Assembly: GCA_001584585.1 (NCBI GenBank)
Contig: LSYV01000043.1
Location: 128,728 to 192,727 of the forward strand
DNA length: 64,000 nt
Direction: 5' to 3'
From: Gonium pectorale
Taxonomy: Eukaryota > Chlorophyta > Chlorophyceae > Chlamydomonadales > Volvocaceae
Shown here: in pieces, positions 1 through 13,900 of the stretch
Layout: each line of letters opens with the position of its first letter
Position numbering within the stretch: position 1 is the first letter of the stretch
Translations under genes and position numbers: made by a program
The notes under the pieces: generated by a model
Database searches by the model: none
What the model saw: the letters and a program-made list of their open reading frames with translations, nothing else
What the model was told of the DNA's origin: nothing

Positions 1-92
1 CCGCCACGGGCGCCGCCACCGCCGCGGCCCCGATAGCCGCCACCGCCGCCACGGCCGCCACCGCCGCGACCACGGCCGCGACCGCGCTCCAT
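1..92 (-). CDS. RGG-box protein, N-terminal part (runs off the left edge)
   Basis: The minus strand opens with ATG at 92-90 and reads without a stop to the edge, 30 codons. The peptide is almost only Arg and Gly: it starts MERGRGRGRGGGG and has one Tyr in a GGYRGRG context. Such RGG/GAR tails bind RNA and are methylated on arginine. They occur at the N-terminus of fibrillarin, Gar1-like, Argonaute and other RNA-binding proteins. Which of these it is cannot be decided because the folded domain lies outside the window. The start is the first ATG in frame, and the GC-rich sequence upstream (93 onward) is a plausible 5' leader. The repetitive codons could also come from a GC-rich non-coding repeat, so confidence is moderate. 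Confidence 0.5.
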   Translation of the reverse strand, partial: MERGRGRGRGGGGRGGGGGYRGRGGGGARG

Positions 93-981
93 CGGCCTAC
101 CGCTCGGCCGCAGCCGGAAGTGCCCGAAGCGCCGGCCCTATGCGCCGACTGCCAAGCAATGCCTGTCTGCGGCTGCGGTCAGGCCCCAGCTGCGGTCGGC
201 TGGAGGCGCCTCGGCCGAGCGGGCGCCGCAGCCGCGGAGACTCGAGAGCTTGTCGCCTGGTGCGAGCTCCTGCCGCAGCAGCTACTCCTTTCTCCCGCCC
301 CCTTCCCCCTCCCCCCGCCCCTGCACGCTCAGCTGCAAGTGCTGCCTGGTCTGTGCACGGCGGCTCCGGGCGGACAAGGCCCTCCGCTCTACCGCGGTGT
401 CCCGGGCAGCAGCAGCAGCAGCAGCTGGCAAGCTGGCAAGCTGGCAAGCTGGCAGGCTGGCGCAGCCCCAGTAGGTGCGGTCGGGCCCCCTACTTGGGTG
501 ACCCTACTTGGATGCCGTGGGTGTGGGTGAGGGTGTGGATGTGGCGCCCCTCAGATGCTCGAGCTCCGCTGCGGGCGTGGGGTGGTTGATTCGGGGGCGC
601 CGGGTATAGTTAGGCAAGTGGAGATCGGTTGCCAACCCGGGGCGTCCAAACCGCAATGGGGACTCGGGGGTCCTACGTGTCATGCCGGGTGATGGGGCGG
701 GCTGCGGGGTGACGAGTGGGCGCGTGCGAGGGGTGCAGCACGAACGCATTCCACGCGATGGGTGGGGTGACCACCCCGTTCGGACTGCGGACGAGGTCTT
801 TGGCCAGGCAGGAAGCGAGCCAGGCAGCATCGCCCAGCTTCTACCTGACGTCAAGTGAGGTTGGCACCCAGGGAATGCGGGGGGTGTACGCGGAAGCCTG
901 AACAAGTAAGCACGTGTACGATCCCAATGCCCTTTTACAAGCACGCGTACTGTTAAAGGTCCCACTGCAGGGCTGCCTTGA
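93..981. other. Intergenic and probable 5' flank of the RGG gene
   Basis: No convincing gene. Several GC-rich open frames overlap on both strands with no splice or family pattern. It holds six CAG triplets (407-424) followed directly by an 8-bp tandem repeat (425-456). Confidence 0.5.
407..456 (+). repeat. CAG microsatellite joined to (CTGGCAAG)4
   Basis: Six CAG units at 407-424 run into four copies of the 8-mer CTGGCAAG at 425-456; the last copy has one change (CTGGCAGG). It lies in the presumed 5' flank of the RGG gene. Confidence 0.9.
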
Positions 982-1110
982 AGGATGAAAACAGAGACAG
1001 GGAAGCTACCTGTACGGACACGCACACCCGAAGGTGCGACAGCACCGGTATGGCGCCTGGGTACAAGGCACGGCGGGCGAAGGAGGCGAGCAGATGGGTC
1101 CCTGCCCATT
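982..1110 (+). repeat. Dispersed repeat family A, copy 1
   Basis: About 130 bp that aligns with 16161-16290 and 42341-42470 in the same orientation. Shared stretches include CTACGGACA-like, CACACCCGA-like and TACAAGGCA..GGCGGGCGA blocks. This copy is the most diverged. Identity of the parent element is unknown. Confidence 0.65.
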
Positions 1111-1623
1111 TTGATTTATCAGCGCCAGGCGCATGCGGCCCACCTGTCGTGCGCTGCAGCTGCGTGTCGCGGCTGGACAGCAGAAACACGTCACCGCTCC
1201 GCTGAAACACGCGCTGCGGCGGAGGCATTGGGCAGAGGCGGGGGCAGCGTTCGGGTAAAGACAGTTTTGCGTGTGCCGTATCTCTGCTTACACCCCGTGT
1301 TCATCACCTAGAACAGGATGTGCTATCCCCTACGGTGCCCCCCCCACTTTCCCGACCAGATGACGCCCGCGGCAAACTCCCCTCCCGCCCCATTATGCCC
1401 AGCGTACTCGGTCTTGCTTGAGGCTCCGAAGCTCCGCAACCGCCACTTGGAGTTGGCGGGCCTGTAGCGCATCGGGAGGACAGGAGCCCCCGACGGTGCC
1501 ATGGGGAAGTCGAGGCGACGTCGACCGCGTGCGCGTGCCGACAGACCGGCATTTAGGGACTTGGAGTCACGCTTGCATGACTACAGCAACAACGCGCCAA
1601 TTCATAGGTGCGGCGCGTCAACC
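1111..1623. other. Intergenic
   Basis: Nothing recognisable. Short overlapping frames on both strands, no family match by eye. Confidence 0.4.
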
Positions 1624-1818
1624 CTAATGCCAGCCGCCCCATGCCAGCAGCTCGTGTGCGGCCCCCGACACTGCTAAAGCTTCAAATAAAGCTGCCAATT
1701 CCTTGCTACGCACCTGCTGCTCGTTAGAAAGTCCTTTGGTGCTCAACGATAAGCCTTGTGCTTGAGGCAGAGCTGCAATGCCAGAGACGGTTGCTGCCCC
1801 AGGTGCCGATGTGCTCAT
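1624..1818 (-). CDS. Small hypothetical ORF, 64 codons
   Basis: ATG at 1818-1816, TAG at 1626-1624. The peptide starts MSTSAPGAATVSG and ends in a helix-like segment rich in Leu, Ala and Glu. Its codons are less GC-rich than the confirmed exons nearby. There is no visible domain and no splice evidence. It may be a single-exon small gene, an exon of a longer gene, or chance. Not recognised. Confidence 0.2.
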   Translation of the reverse strand: MSTSAPGAATVSGIAALPQAQGLSLSTKGLSNEQQVRSKELAALFEALAVSGAAHELLAWGGWH

Positions 1819-2651
1819 AACGATTCACAAGGAACTTTTGTATGCAGCGAAGGGCGCAGACGCAGTGCAATAGATTTCGTAGTCGCAGCGTATTTGACGA
1901 GCAATCGGTAAAGACGAAAATGCCGCAAGTATGCAGCCAACAATGTCACTATTTGGGTTTGTGTCGGTTTGTGTCATCCCATGCCGTACAATACCCAAAG
2001 CGTGTCGGCCCACCGTGTTGGCCAATAGGCGGCACTGAGCCGCCTGAGGATGCATGAGGGCTTTTTGAGCTGATCCTCATTCAATGCAGTGATGCCTCAT
2101 TCCAATGGCATCACTGCATTGGAGGGGCCGGCCTAACGTGGGTTTCGGACCGGTATGTCAGTAATTATTCGGATGGGCTCGAGCATGGCAACTTGACGGG
2201 TGACAGATCTGTGTCCCTGAGGCTACAGCATGCGAGCTGTACTAGCGACGCTGGATCCATCCCACCGCCCTCTCCTTGGTCTGTTTGCTGACGGTGTCCT
2301 TAGCAGGCACGCAAGCTGCCACATGTCTTCAACCTGTATCTGACAGCTGACGCCTCCCTCGCATTTCATTTCCTTCCAAATGTTATCCCATGTGACAAAG
2401 TGCGACGCCCGGCGGGTGCGCTGTCCGCGCCAAGCCGACGTAACCGACACTCCCCTGCATACTGCGCCCCAGAGCCCTCAATCCACAGGCGGTGTGCTGC
2501 CACTGGGCAATGACCTTGAGCGAAACCTAGACCGCTCCGCTTTGCCCCTCTCCCTGACCCAACACCAGCAGCAGCCAACACCAGGTCGCGCATAGACAAA
2601 GGAAGAGAAGCAGCGACTAGCGGGTCGCATGTGTCTCCTTTTTGATGCTCG
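1819..2651. other. Intergenic, moderate GC, one perfect hairpin
   Basis: Downstream of RPS14 (which is transcribed toward it). Contains the 15-bp hairpin at 2082-2121. No gene seen. Confidence 0.45.
2082..2121. repeat. Perfect 15-bp inverted repeat with 10-nt loop
   Basis: CAATGCAGTGATGCC at 2082-2096 is exactly reverse-complemented at 2107-2121. It is followed by GGAGGGGCCGG. It could be a small transposon remnant or a transcript hairpin. Confidence 0.8.
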
Positions 2652-2656
2652 TTACA
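2652..2656 (-). terminator. TGTAA polyadenylation signal of RPS14
   Basis: TGTAA on the minus strand about 110 bp after the RPS14 stop codon. TGTAA is the usual chlorophycean poly(A) signal. Confidence 0.7.
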
Positions 2657-2767
2657 GCGCTAGCACCACGAGTGCTACGACGACACACAACGACGGCGGC
2701 CAGGGCCTGCTCCGCCGCCTGCACTGCCGCAGCCGTCCGCGCCGCCCGCTGCTGCAGCTCTGGCCGC

Positions 2768-4591
<1,824 letters not shown>

Positions 4592-4928
4592 TTTTGTGCT
4601 AAAATAACCCTTCGAAAAGAGCGAGGAGCCGGGAGAGGGATTCCCTTGGCCGCCCAGCAGCAACAACAACGCGCACCACGTCCGTACTGTACGGGGCACT
4701 GGCTGTGGAGAGCAGGGCGTTGCAATTCTTCACATCCAAGCTTCTAGAATTATTATATGCACCTGACATGAATCAAGCAAACTATTAAAGCTCTCACTTC
4801 GGGCTCAGACAGCCACTTCGGGTCCCTGGCCTCTCGTTTGCTGTAGTAAGTCGGTGTAAATGATGCACTAAGCGAATGACAATGGTTCTCGGAGCTCGTT
4901 AGCGGCACATGCCGCACACATCGGAGAC
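4592..4928. promoter_or_regulatory. Shared divergent promoter of RPS14 and the Sel1 gene
   Basis: The 337 bp between the two ATGs must serve both directions. At 4742-4749 is TTCTAGAA followed by GCTT on the other strand (AAGCTTCTAGAA), which resembles alternating nGAAn heat-shock-element units. Beside it, 4750-4760 is AT-rich (TTATTATATGC), giving CATATAATAA on the minus strand, a possible TATA box about 160 bp upstream of the RPS14 ATG. The assignment of these boxes to one gene or the other is inference. Confidence 0.5.
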
Positions 4929-7900
4929 ATGGGGCAATCAAAATCGAGGCACGTTTATGCCTTTCAACCTCTGCCGTGGCCGGAGGCTCTTGTAGCCTTT
5001 AGGCTCGTAGACCAGGTGCGTCGTTCGCTACTGCCAACATGCTGAGGATTTCGGCCATTCTGTGCGGACCTCCAAGCTTTCCACGACAAAATGGGGAGCT
5101 AACGTGATGAACAAATTATCGGGTGTTTACCCACAAGTTATACGTGTGTTACACTCGATGTGCAGATATGCGGCATTGCCACGACCTACGCCACAACCCA
5201 CCTGCAGCACCATGCAGGACGCGTACTTGACAAGGTCACGGAGCTTCAGGTGTGGGCAGGCCCTGGTTGGGGATAACGGGCGATGGGTTGGGGCCCCGCA
5301 CCACGCCGTCACTCTTCAGGGGGCACCGAACTCCCACCCCGGACCCTACGCTCCTGTGTGCTATCTTAACCGCATCACCTCCGCCCACACCCGTTACCTC
5401 TACTCGTGGCCTGTGGCCTGCGCCTCCCTCGTTAGCCAAGTCGCCGCGTGCCCCTTCCCTCTGCACCCCACGACCACCCGCTGCCTTCCCTGCTGCCAAC
5501 ATCCCGGACCGTGGCCGCAGCCCCCATGTGTCCTCGGTCACACCAGCGGAACGCCTGCCAAAGTATCCGAGCATCACCGGCCCCCACGTGCGGCCTGCGT
5601 TCCTAACACGCCTCGAGCCTCCTAGCGCTTGACACCCCAGACGCCTCCCCCTCCCGCCGTGCCCCCGCCGCCCGCCCCCCTGCCTCTCTGCAGCGCCTGC
5701 CGCACCAGTGGGATGCCTTCGAAGCCGACTTTGAGCGGCTTCGGGGCACCCACATGGTGCGCCTGGCGTCGGAGCTGCACACGGCGCTGGACCGCCTGGA
5801 GGGGTGAGCGCAGTGAAGGGGTTTAGTTCAGCGCCGGGGCGGAGTCGGCTCCGGGGCCGTTACTTTCGTGGTAACGTGACGGGTGAGCGCTCGCCCACAT
5901 ATCCGGCACTGGTGCTGCTTCAGCGCCGGTGCCTTCTCCCCTGGTAATCCTGGTTCGGTGAGCGCTCCGATCACCAATCCGGCGCTGAGGCTGTTTAGTG
6001 GTAGCGCGGCCGCTGACGGGGTCTGGGCTCCAATTGTTGGAGGGCAAGCATGTCCCACGCTGTGCCAGCGCCTTTACGATGGGCCTGCAGCCGCTGCAAC
6101 GTGCCTTGCAGCTTTGGGGGGCTGTGTTTCTGCTTTCTGCTTGGCGATCGGGGGATGGGGGACGTTGCAGAGAGGGCAAGGCATCCCAAAGCTTGCGCCC
6201 CAGGGTTTTGTCATATACTGAGACGCATGTACTGTAACGTACTAACGGTCAACCGCCAACTGCAGGTGCAAGTACGACCTGGGCATGATGGCGGAGAAGG
6301 GCCCGGGGCTGCTCGGGTGAGGGGAGCGCGAATTGGCATCCCGTGTCGCATCCCTGTCTACACTCTCTTTGGGTCCCGTCAAAGCCAAAGTCTCGCCGAT
6401 GGAATCCTGCCGCTCGGGTCCCTCTATGAGGAAGCTTGCAGTCGCCTGTGCATTTTCTCCCTCAAGCGGGTCTTCCTCTTGTGTCCTCGCGAACGAGCGG
6501 GCTGCAAACCAGGCACGTCGTGATGCCCGCGAACCCCGTGAAACCAACCCCAGGTCCCTCCGCAAGGAGGCGGACCGCGTGCTGGCGGTGCTTGGGGAGG
6601 TGGAGGACGCGCACAAGGGCTTCCACTACGCCTTCGAGCTGGCGCTGTTCGGCAGCATGCGGGTGCGTACGGCACTCGTGTAATGGTGCATATACGGGTG
6701 CACGGCAACCTCGCACGGCACGGCACGCAGCGGACGGTGGCGGGCGCGTGCGTGTGCAGCCGGGGACGCCGGGGCCGTGCTGGGTGTGGCTCGGGCTGGG
6801 TGCCTGACAGCCAGCGGGTTGGGTTAATTGCGCTTAGGTTTTGGTTGGCGTGTTAGTGCCGCCGATACCAGCAGCCCCCGAGCGACGCGTACGGGAGTCC
6901 GACCGCGACAGCAGTTTGCTACTTCACGACAAACACTCCACACGTGGGCCCACCAGCCACAAAGCCCCCCCCCCCTCTCTCCTGCTCCAAGCGCGCTACC
7001 CTCACTCGCGCCCGCGCCGCCCGGGGTTGCAGGATGCGGGCTCGGAGGGGCCTTCGGTCCGCCACCAGGGGCCCCATGCCCGGTCGCTGCACCAGGAGTT
7101 CGCCGCCGTTGGCACGCCCCCGCTGCCGCCCGCCAGCGCCGCCGACGGGAGCAGCGCTGGCGGGAGCGCCGCCGGAGCGCGGCCCCGCCGGGCCGTTGCC
7201 ATGGCCGCAGCGAGCCCCCCGCTGCTGCTCCAGGCACCGCCACCACCTCCGGAGCCGGAGGACTCCCGCGTCGGTGACGGTGATGACGGGGGCGGTGCAG
7301 CAGTGGCAGCGTCGCCGCCGCCACCTCCGCCGCCCCCGCCGGCTGCACCGCCAGCTGAGCCGCCGCCGGCGCCACTGTCAATGGAACGGAGGTCGTCACG
7401 CCGGCGCATGAATGATGCCGCCACAGCGACCGACGCGCCGCCGCCACCGCCGCCGCCGGGCTCTCGGCCGCACTCGGAGCGCTACCGTACGGATTCCGGG
7501 TCCACCGCGTCGGAGGAGCGGTCCTCCGTGGCGGCCGGCAGCAGATCCGGATCCAGCGATCAGACACAGGATCCCGACTACGATGACGACGCCGATGAGT
7601 ACGATCCGGACCCGGAGCCGCCGAAGTACATCACCACGGGGTTTGCCAGCGACGCCTCGGACTCGCCGCCGCCGCGGCCGCGGCGGCATGGCGGCAGCAG
7701 CCGAGCCACCACTCCCAGCCGGACTGCCAGCCGAGGACGCGCAGAGCAGCCGCCCAAGCGCACCCCCAAGCGCACCCCGCCGCAGCAGCCAAAGCAGGAC
7801 TATGTGGTCATGTACATGCCGCAGGGGCCCGACGGCGGCGGCCCCAAGGCGATCCTGGTTCCATCCAAGGCCCTGCAGGCGGCGCCCCTCTCCCCGGAGC

Positions 7901-10900
7901 CCAGCATCGGCGGCGGAAGCCCGTACTCCACCTCCACGATCAGCGCCGGCGGCGCCGCCAGCCCGTACTTTGGAGGCGTTGTCGGCGGCGGCCTGGCGAC
8001 GGCGCCGTCGAGCCGGCGGGTCACCTGGGTCACTCCGGCGACGGCGCCGCCGTCGCCGCCGCTGATGGCGTCGCACTCCATGCTGCCTGAGGCGGCGGCG
8101 GGGGCGGGGCTCTCACCCTACAGGTACGCCAGCCCCCAGAGGCCAGCGATGATGACAATGGCGGCGCCACCACCACCGCCGCCGCAGTACAGGAGCGCGC
8201 CGCCGTCCCCGCCATACGCATCGCCGTACGGCAGCATGCCGTCGCCAATGTACGGCGGCGGTGCCAACATGTCTCCGTCAGCCGGCCCGCCGTCGCCGAC
8301 GTCGTACCGCTACTTCTCCCCGCCGCCGGCCGCCTCGCCGCTCCGGGCCTCGATGCCACATCCGCTGCCGACGCAGCATGCCGGCAGTCCCTTCCGCGGC
8401 TTTACGGCGTCGCCCGCGCCGCCCCCGCCGCTGGCCACCTCATACTCTGCGTATCCCACCTCATCCCCGCCGCCGTTCGCGTCGCCCGTGCCGTACTCCA
8501 CGTCTCCGCCCGGTCACGACCTCGGTTCCTTCTTCAGCCGTGCCGCCGTGAGCGACGGCGGCGGTGGCGGTCCCTCGACAGCGTACGGCGCCCCTGCTGC
8601 ATGGCCGATGTCGTCGCCGCCGGCGGCGGTTATGAACGCGGTGGTGCCCGGTGCGGCGCCGGGGACTGTCATGATGCTGCAGCAAATGACGGCGCACACG
8701 ACGCCATCGGGTTCGGTTGTACTGCAACCGCAAACGGACCCGGCAGCGCAGCCGCTGCTCGTCGTCGCGCAGGGCGACCCCGGAGCTGCCGACGGCGGCC
8801 GTGACGCCGATGATGCCGATGATGGGGTTGACGACGACGGGGCGGAGTACGACGATGATGGCTATCCGCATCAGCGCGTCCACTTCAGCCGCCGTGACGA
8901 AGCCAAGTGGGACGAGCGCAATGAGGAGGAGGAGGCGGCTGGCCACGGCCCCCACTCCCACGCCACGTACACCGCCCGCGCCACGTCGTCCCACCGTCCG
9001 TCGGGCCGCTCCCGGCAGGACCGAGAGAAGCGAACGCCGACGGCGAGGCGGAGCACCGCCGCTGCCGGCGGCGGCCAGGACCGCGTGCGCTCCTCCCGAT
9101 CCGCGCCTTTTGCTGACGGCGACGCCGCCGCCGTCACCGCCGCCGCGGCGGCGCGTGCGCGGCCCGAGCGGAGCCGCAGCGGTGCGGGCGCTATGCAGCT
9201 GATGAGTCAATACCGGGGCATGTGGGAGGACGTGGCCGCCTCAGGCCCCGCAGCGGCGCCAGAGCCGCGGCACGGCCGGCGCGGGCGGTCCTCACAGGCG
9301 CCAGCAGTGCTCCGTTCCGCCGTGTTCACCTCCCCGCGCAGTCAGGCCTCGCCGCCGCCGCGGCGGCGCTCGTTGCCCTCCTCGCCGCAGCGGCACGGCC
9401 GCTCCGCCTCGCCGCCAGACCATCGGCATTCCCTGCAGCGGGCAGTATCCGCGGCGGCGGCGTCGGCCGCCGCCGGCGGGCCTTCACCGCCGGCGGGGCC
9501 GCTGTCATACGAACGGTTGGCGGCTCTGGCGGGTTTGGATCCCGCGCTCCTCGGCGGCGGACACGCGGCTGGTCTCGCCAACCTGCGCGCTTCGGTGGCG
9601 ACCGTTCCCGGCCGCGGCCTTGGTGGTGGGCGCAGCGACAGCGGCCGCCGCGGCGGCGCTGCCGCCACTGCGGCCTGGGCTTCGGGCGGCGGTGCCGCCG
9701 CCGCCGCTGCCGGAGTACGGGCGTCCGTCGCGGGCGTCCCGGGCGAGGTGGCGCTGGCGAGGGTGGAGCTGCTGGCTGAGGCGGTGGAGGCGGGAGATTG
9801 GAGCGCTGCCGTGGACCTGGCGGCGGCGGTGCGCAAGGGCTGGTGGGCCGACGGCCGCGACGGCGCGGTGGCGCGCGGGCTGCTGCTTCAGGCGGCGCTG
9901 CGAGGTGCGTGGGTGTTTTGAGCAGCGAGGGGAGGGACAGCGGAGAGGCTGCATGGCGAGTTCGCGACTCCCGGCAAACAGGGCTCGATGCAAGAGGACG
10001 GAAAGACAGCAGGAAAAGGGCCCGGGGTCGAGGGTCGGGGCAGGCAGGAGGGCATTGGAGAGCACCGGCCAGAGCTTCGGGCGCCGCTGCGGGCATGCGT
10101 AACGGCGACCCGGGGGGCACGGGCGCTCATCGGTTCATGCCGATTTACCCAGCAGCTCAGGCACCTTCTCTGCCAGACGTGGGGCCGGGTGGAACGAGGA
10201 CCGAAGAACGGGGCCGGGTGGAACGAGGACCGACGACCGGGGCCGGGTCGTGGCATCGCGCGACTCGCCACCACTGCCGGTATCCGCTGTGCCGCCCCAC
10301 AAGAGGCAGCCGCTCCCCGGAACGCGTCTTTCTCAGACCCCGGCCTCTCTCCGCCTTTTCGTCCCCCTCCAGCCTCTCCTCGCTTTCTCCATCCGCCCCT
10401 CATCGTCTCCCCTGCCCCTCCCAGGCGGCTCCGTGGATGCGCACGCGGCGCTGGGCGAGATGGCGGAGCGGGGCGAGGGGCTGCCCGGCGGCCGGCCCGA
10501 CCTGCCGGCGGCGGCGCGGCACTACAGCGCGGCGGCGGCGGGCGGCCATCGGGACGCCACCACCGCCCTGGCGTACCTGCTGGTACGGGCGGGCGCGGGG
10601 GTAGTGCGGGCCTAGTGCTGGGTGGGGTCCCCCTGGGTCGACCCGGGTAGGGAGCTCCGGTCGGGTTGGGCTCGGGAGGGAGGGGGGCTTGGAGCAGGGA
10701 TAGGTACTGTGTTGGGAGACTGGGCGGGAGGTTGTGGAGGGGCAAGTGGGGTCGGTGGGATTCGGGCTACTAAGGTCCCCTCGAGACAGAGCGGCACCCA
10801 TGTCCCTGCCCCAGGCCGTCACCCGGCCTCTGCAATGCACACAACAGCCCTTCGGGACAAACGCTGCTGGTGCCCAGCTCGTCTTTGTTCATTCCCCTTC

Positions 10901-13900
10901 AACTCCCCTTCCCCCACGAAATGGCCGCCAGGACGGGCGCATGCTGCTGGCTTCCAGCCCGTTCCCATCCAACCTAACCTTGCTTCTCAAAACCCTTTCC
11001 CCAGGAGCACGGCCTGGGTGTCGAGCGGGATGAGGCGCGCGCCGCCCAGCTGTACGCCGCCGCCGCGCAGCGCGACTGCCCCACCGCCGCCAACAACCTG
11101 GCCAAGATGATACTCGACGGCCGGGGCGGCATCCTCGCCGGCGCTGGCGGCGGCAAGGCCAAGGCCAGCGGCGCCGCCACGCCGGCGGCCCTGGCGACGG
11201 CGCTGTTCCGTCGCGCCGCGGCGTCGGGTTCGGCGTCTGCCTGGTACAACCTGGCGATGTGCCACCTGCAGCAGTTCAAGCAGCAGGGCGGCAAGGGAGC
11301 CGCCGGCGGGCGCGGATCCGCGGGCGTGAGGCTGGGGCTGGTGCCGCCGCCGCCGGAGGCGGACGGCCCGGGCGCGGAGTACCTGCGGCAGCTGCAGTCC
11401 GAGGCGTTGAGGTGCCTGGGTGAGGCGGCCAAACGCGGCCACGCGCGCGCAGCCCTGCGAGCGGGCCACCTGCACCTGCAGCGCAGCTCCGCCGCGGCGG
11501 CGGTGGATGCGTTTACAGCCGCGGCCCTAAACGCCTCGGCGGCGGTTGCCGCCGCCGCAGCAGCAGCGGCGGCCGGGTCGCAGGCGGAGTCGACGGTCGG
11601 GCGCGGCAGCAACAGGCGGGGCACTCGGGACGCTGTCAGCGAGGGGGGCGACGGCGGCGGCGGCACACCGGCGGCAACGGCGATTGAGGCGGAGGCGCTG
11701 TGGTGCCTTGCCCAAATTGCTGAGCGTCAGGCCGCCGTCTTGGAGGCTCAGGCCGCGGCAGCGGCGGCAGCACCGCCGCCGCCTCCCGCAGCGGCGGCGG
11801 TAAACGCCACTGCGGACCGTGCGGACCGCGAGCTTCGCAGCGATGCCGGTGACGGTGGCGGTGGGCGCGGCAGCGGCAGCGGTGGCGAAGCCCCCTCGTT
11901 TGCGCTGCAAACCAGCCTTGACGGCAGCATGGGGGGCGGCGGCGATGGAGAGGGCCAGGATCGCGGCGGCGCAGGCGACGAGGGCAGCCGTAAGGGCGAG
12001 CGCCCCAGCGGCGACGGTGATGAGAGCCGGGGCGAGCGCGGCGGCGAGGCGGGGAGCGGCGGCAGCCGGCGGGGCAGCGCCGACGGCGTCCATCGCAGCA
12101 CCAGCGCCGAGGAAGGCCGCATGGTAAGATGTCACACTGGGGGGGGGGCATGAGTGAGCGCCCCCCGGAGTCATCTATCCGACGGCTGCGGAGACATATG
12201 CACGTTACGCGGGCGCGTCTGTCAGACCCCAGCGGACAGGTCGCGTTTGTACCTTCCCCTGACCGCACTCCGCACCAGCACGGGCATGTTATTCTTGCCA
12301 GCCCGACACGCCGCTCAGGCTGCAGGCCCCCGTCCGGTGTTTTGGTATTGAGGCGTCTGGGGCGAACCTCCTCCTAATCTCTCGTGTCCCCCTTGCTCGG
12401 TGTGTCCGCTCCACTCGTCTGGGGGGAACGCCTTAAGTCATGAACTCTCGTCCGGTGTGCTCCCCCCCACCCACCCCGCGCGCAGGTCGGCCAGCTCCTG
12501 GCGCAGCTCGCAGGCTCCGGCCCCGATAACAGCATGGCGGCGGCCGCCGCCGCCGCGGTGGCTGCCGGCACCGGCGCCACGGAGCGGCTGCCTGACGACC
12601 AGGACCGGCGCACCGCCACGGCGGCGGCCTTCACGGCCGAGCTGTGCCGCCTGGACTTCTCCGTCTGCCGCCGACCCACGGGTCACTCGCACGGCGGCGC
12701 GGCCCACGGCGGCGGCGCCGGCCGCCGGCCCATCCGCGGCCTCGGGCGGCTGCGCAAACAGGCGCGCGAGCTGCTGGCGGAGGCCGCCGGCGGCGGCACC
12801 AGCGTCGGCGGCGCCACGGACGACGCGGCATCGGCGATCGACGCCTGTGATCAGGACAGCCTGGTGTCCTCCGCCGCCGGTACGGAGGGCGGTGCCGGTG
12901 GTGCCAGTGGCGGCGGCGGGGCCAGTCGAATGGCGGCGACGCTGGCACGGCTCGACCTGCAGCTCCGCCAGCCCGGCGAGCGTGCCGCCGCCGCCCGTCG
13001 CGCCGCCGCGGAGCTGATGGCGGCGGCGGGCGCACTGGGTCACGCGCCCGCGCAGCACTGGCTGGCGGGGTGGCAGTGGTCCATGGGTCAGCAAGAGGCG
13101 GCGGTTGCCTTGTGGGAGACCGCAGGCGGACGTGGGCACGGGCCGTCTTTGATGCTGCTGGGGCAGATGGCGGAGGAGGGCCAACTGCCGGCGGCGGCGG
13201 GCAGCGGCGGCGGCGGCGCGCGCTCGTCGTCGTACGTCGGTCGGTCGTTGGTCGGTCGGCGGCGTCGGCGTACGTACGTCGTCGTAGTCGGGTCGTACGT
13301 TCGCCGGTCGGACCGGTCGTCGNNNNNNNNNNNNNNNNNNNNCCAACTGCCGGCGGCGGCGGGCAGCGGCGGCGGCGCCGCCGGCGACCTGGGCGTCGGC
13401 GGCGCCGACCTGGCGGCGGCGGCTCGCTATTATCTGTAAGTCGGGGTCGTGTTTGCGCGACGGCTGGCAGCTGACTGGCGCACTCGCCGGTTGCTGCATT
13501 TGCTGGGTGCGCGGGCGGGCGGGCGGGCGGGCAGGCGGGCACAGACCCAGGGGCGGCGTGATGGGGGCCCAGCCCCTTAGACGCGCCTCACTCGCTTGCA
13601 TATGGGGCAGCGGGCGTGATCCGTGTCGTGCCCCAGGCCAGTCTCCGCTCGCCATGTGCTGCGCCCATTGCATACATCTCAATTGCTTCCGGCATTCGCC
13701 CTGTGCGCGTTGGCTGCTGCGCTGACGCCGTGTGGCTGTAGATCTGGTGACGGTTGCGGCCCCCTCCCCCGGCTGATTGGCGCCCCTTCGTTGCCGCCCG
13801 CTGCAGGCGCGCGCAGGAGGCCGGCGAGCCGGGCGCTGTGGAGGCCATGCGCCGGGTGCAGCAGCTGCTGAAGCGGCACGTGGCGCTGCAGGACCGACTC

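Noticed and set aside
4592..4699. N-terminal extension of RPS14
   Set aside because: The frame is open upstream, but uS11 conservation starts at the ATG at 4591 and the upstream part looks like 5' UTR.
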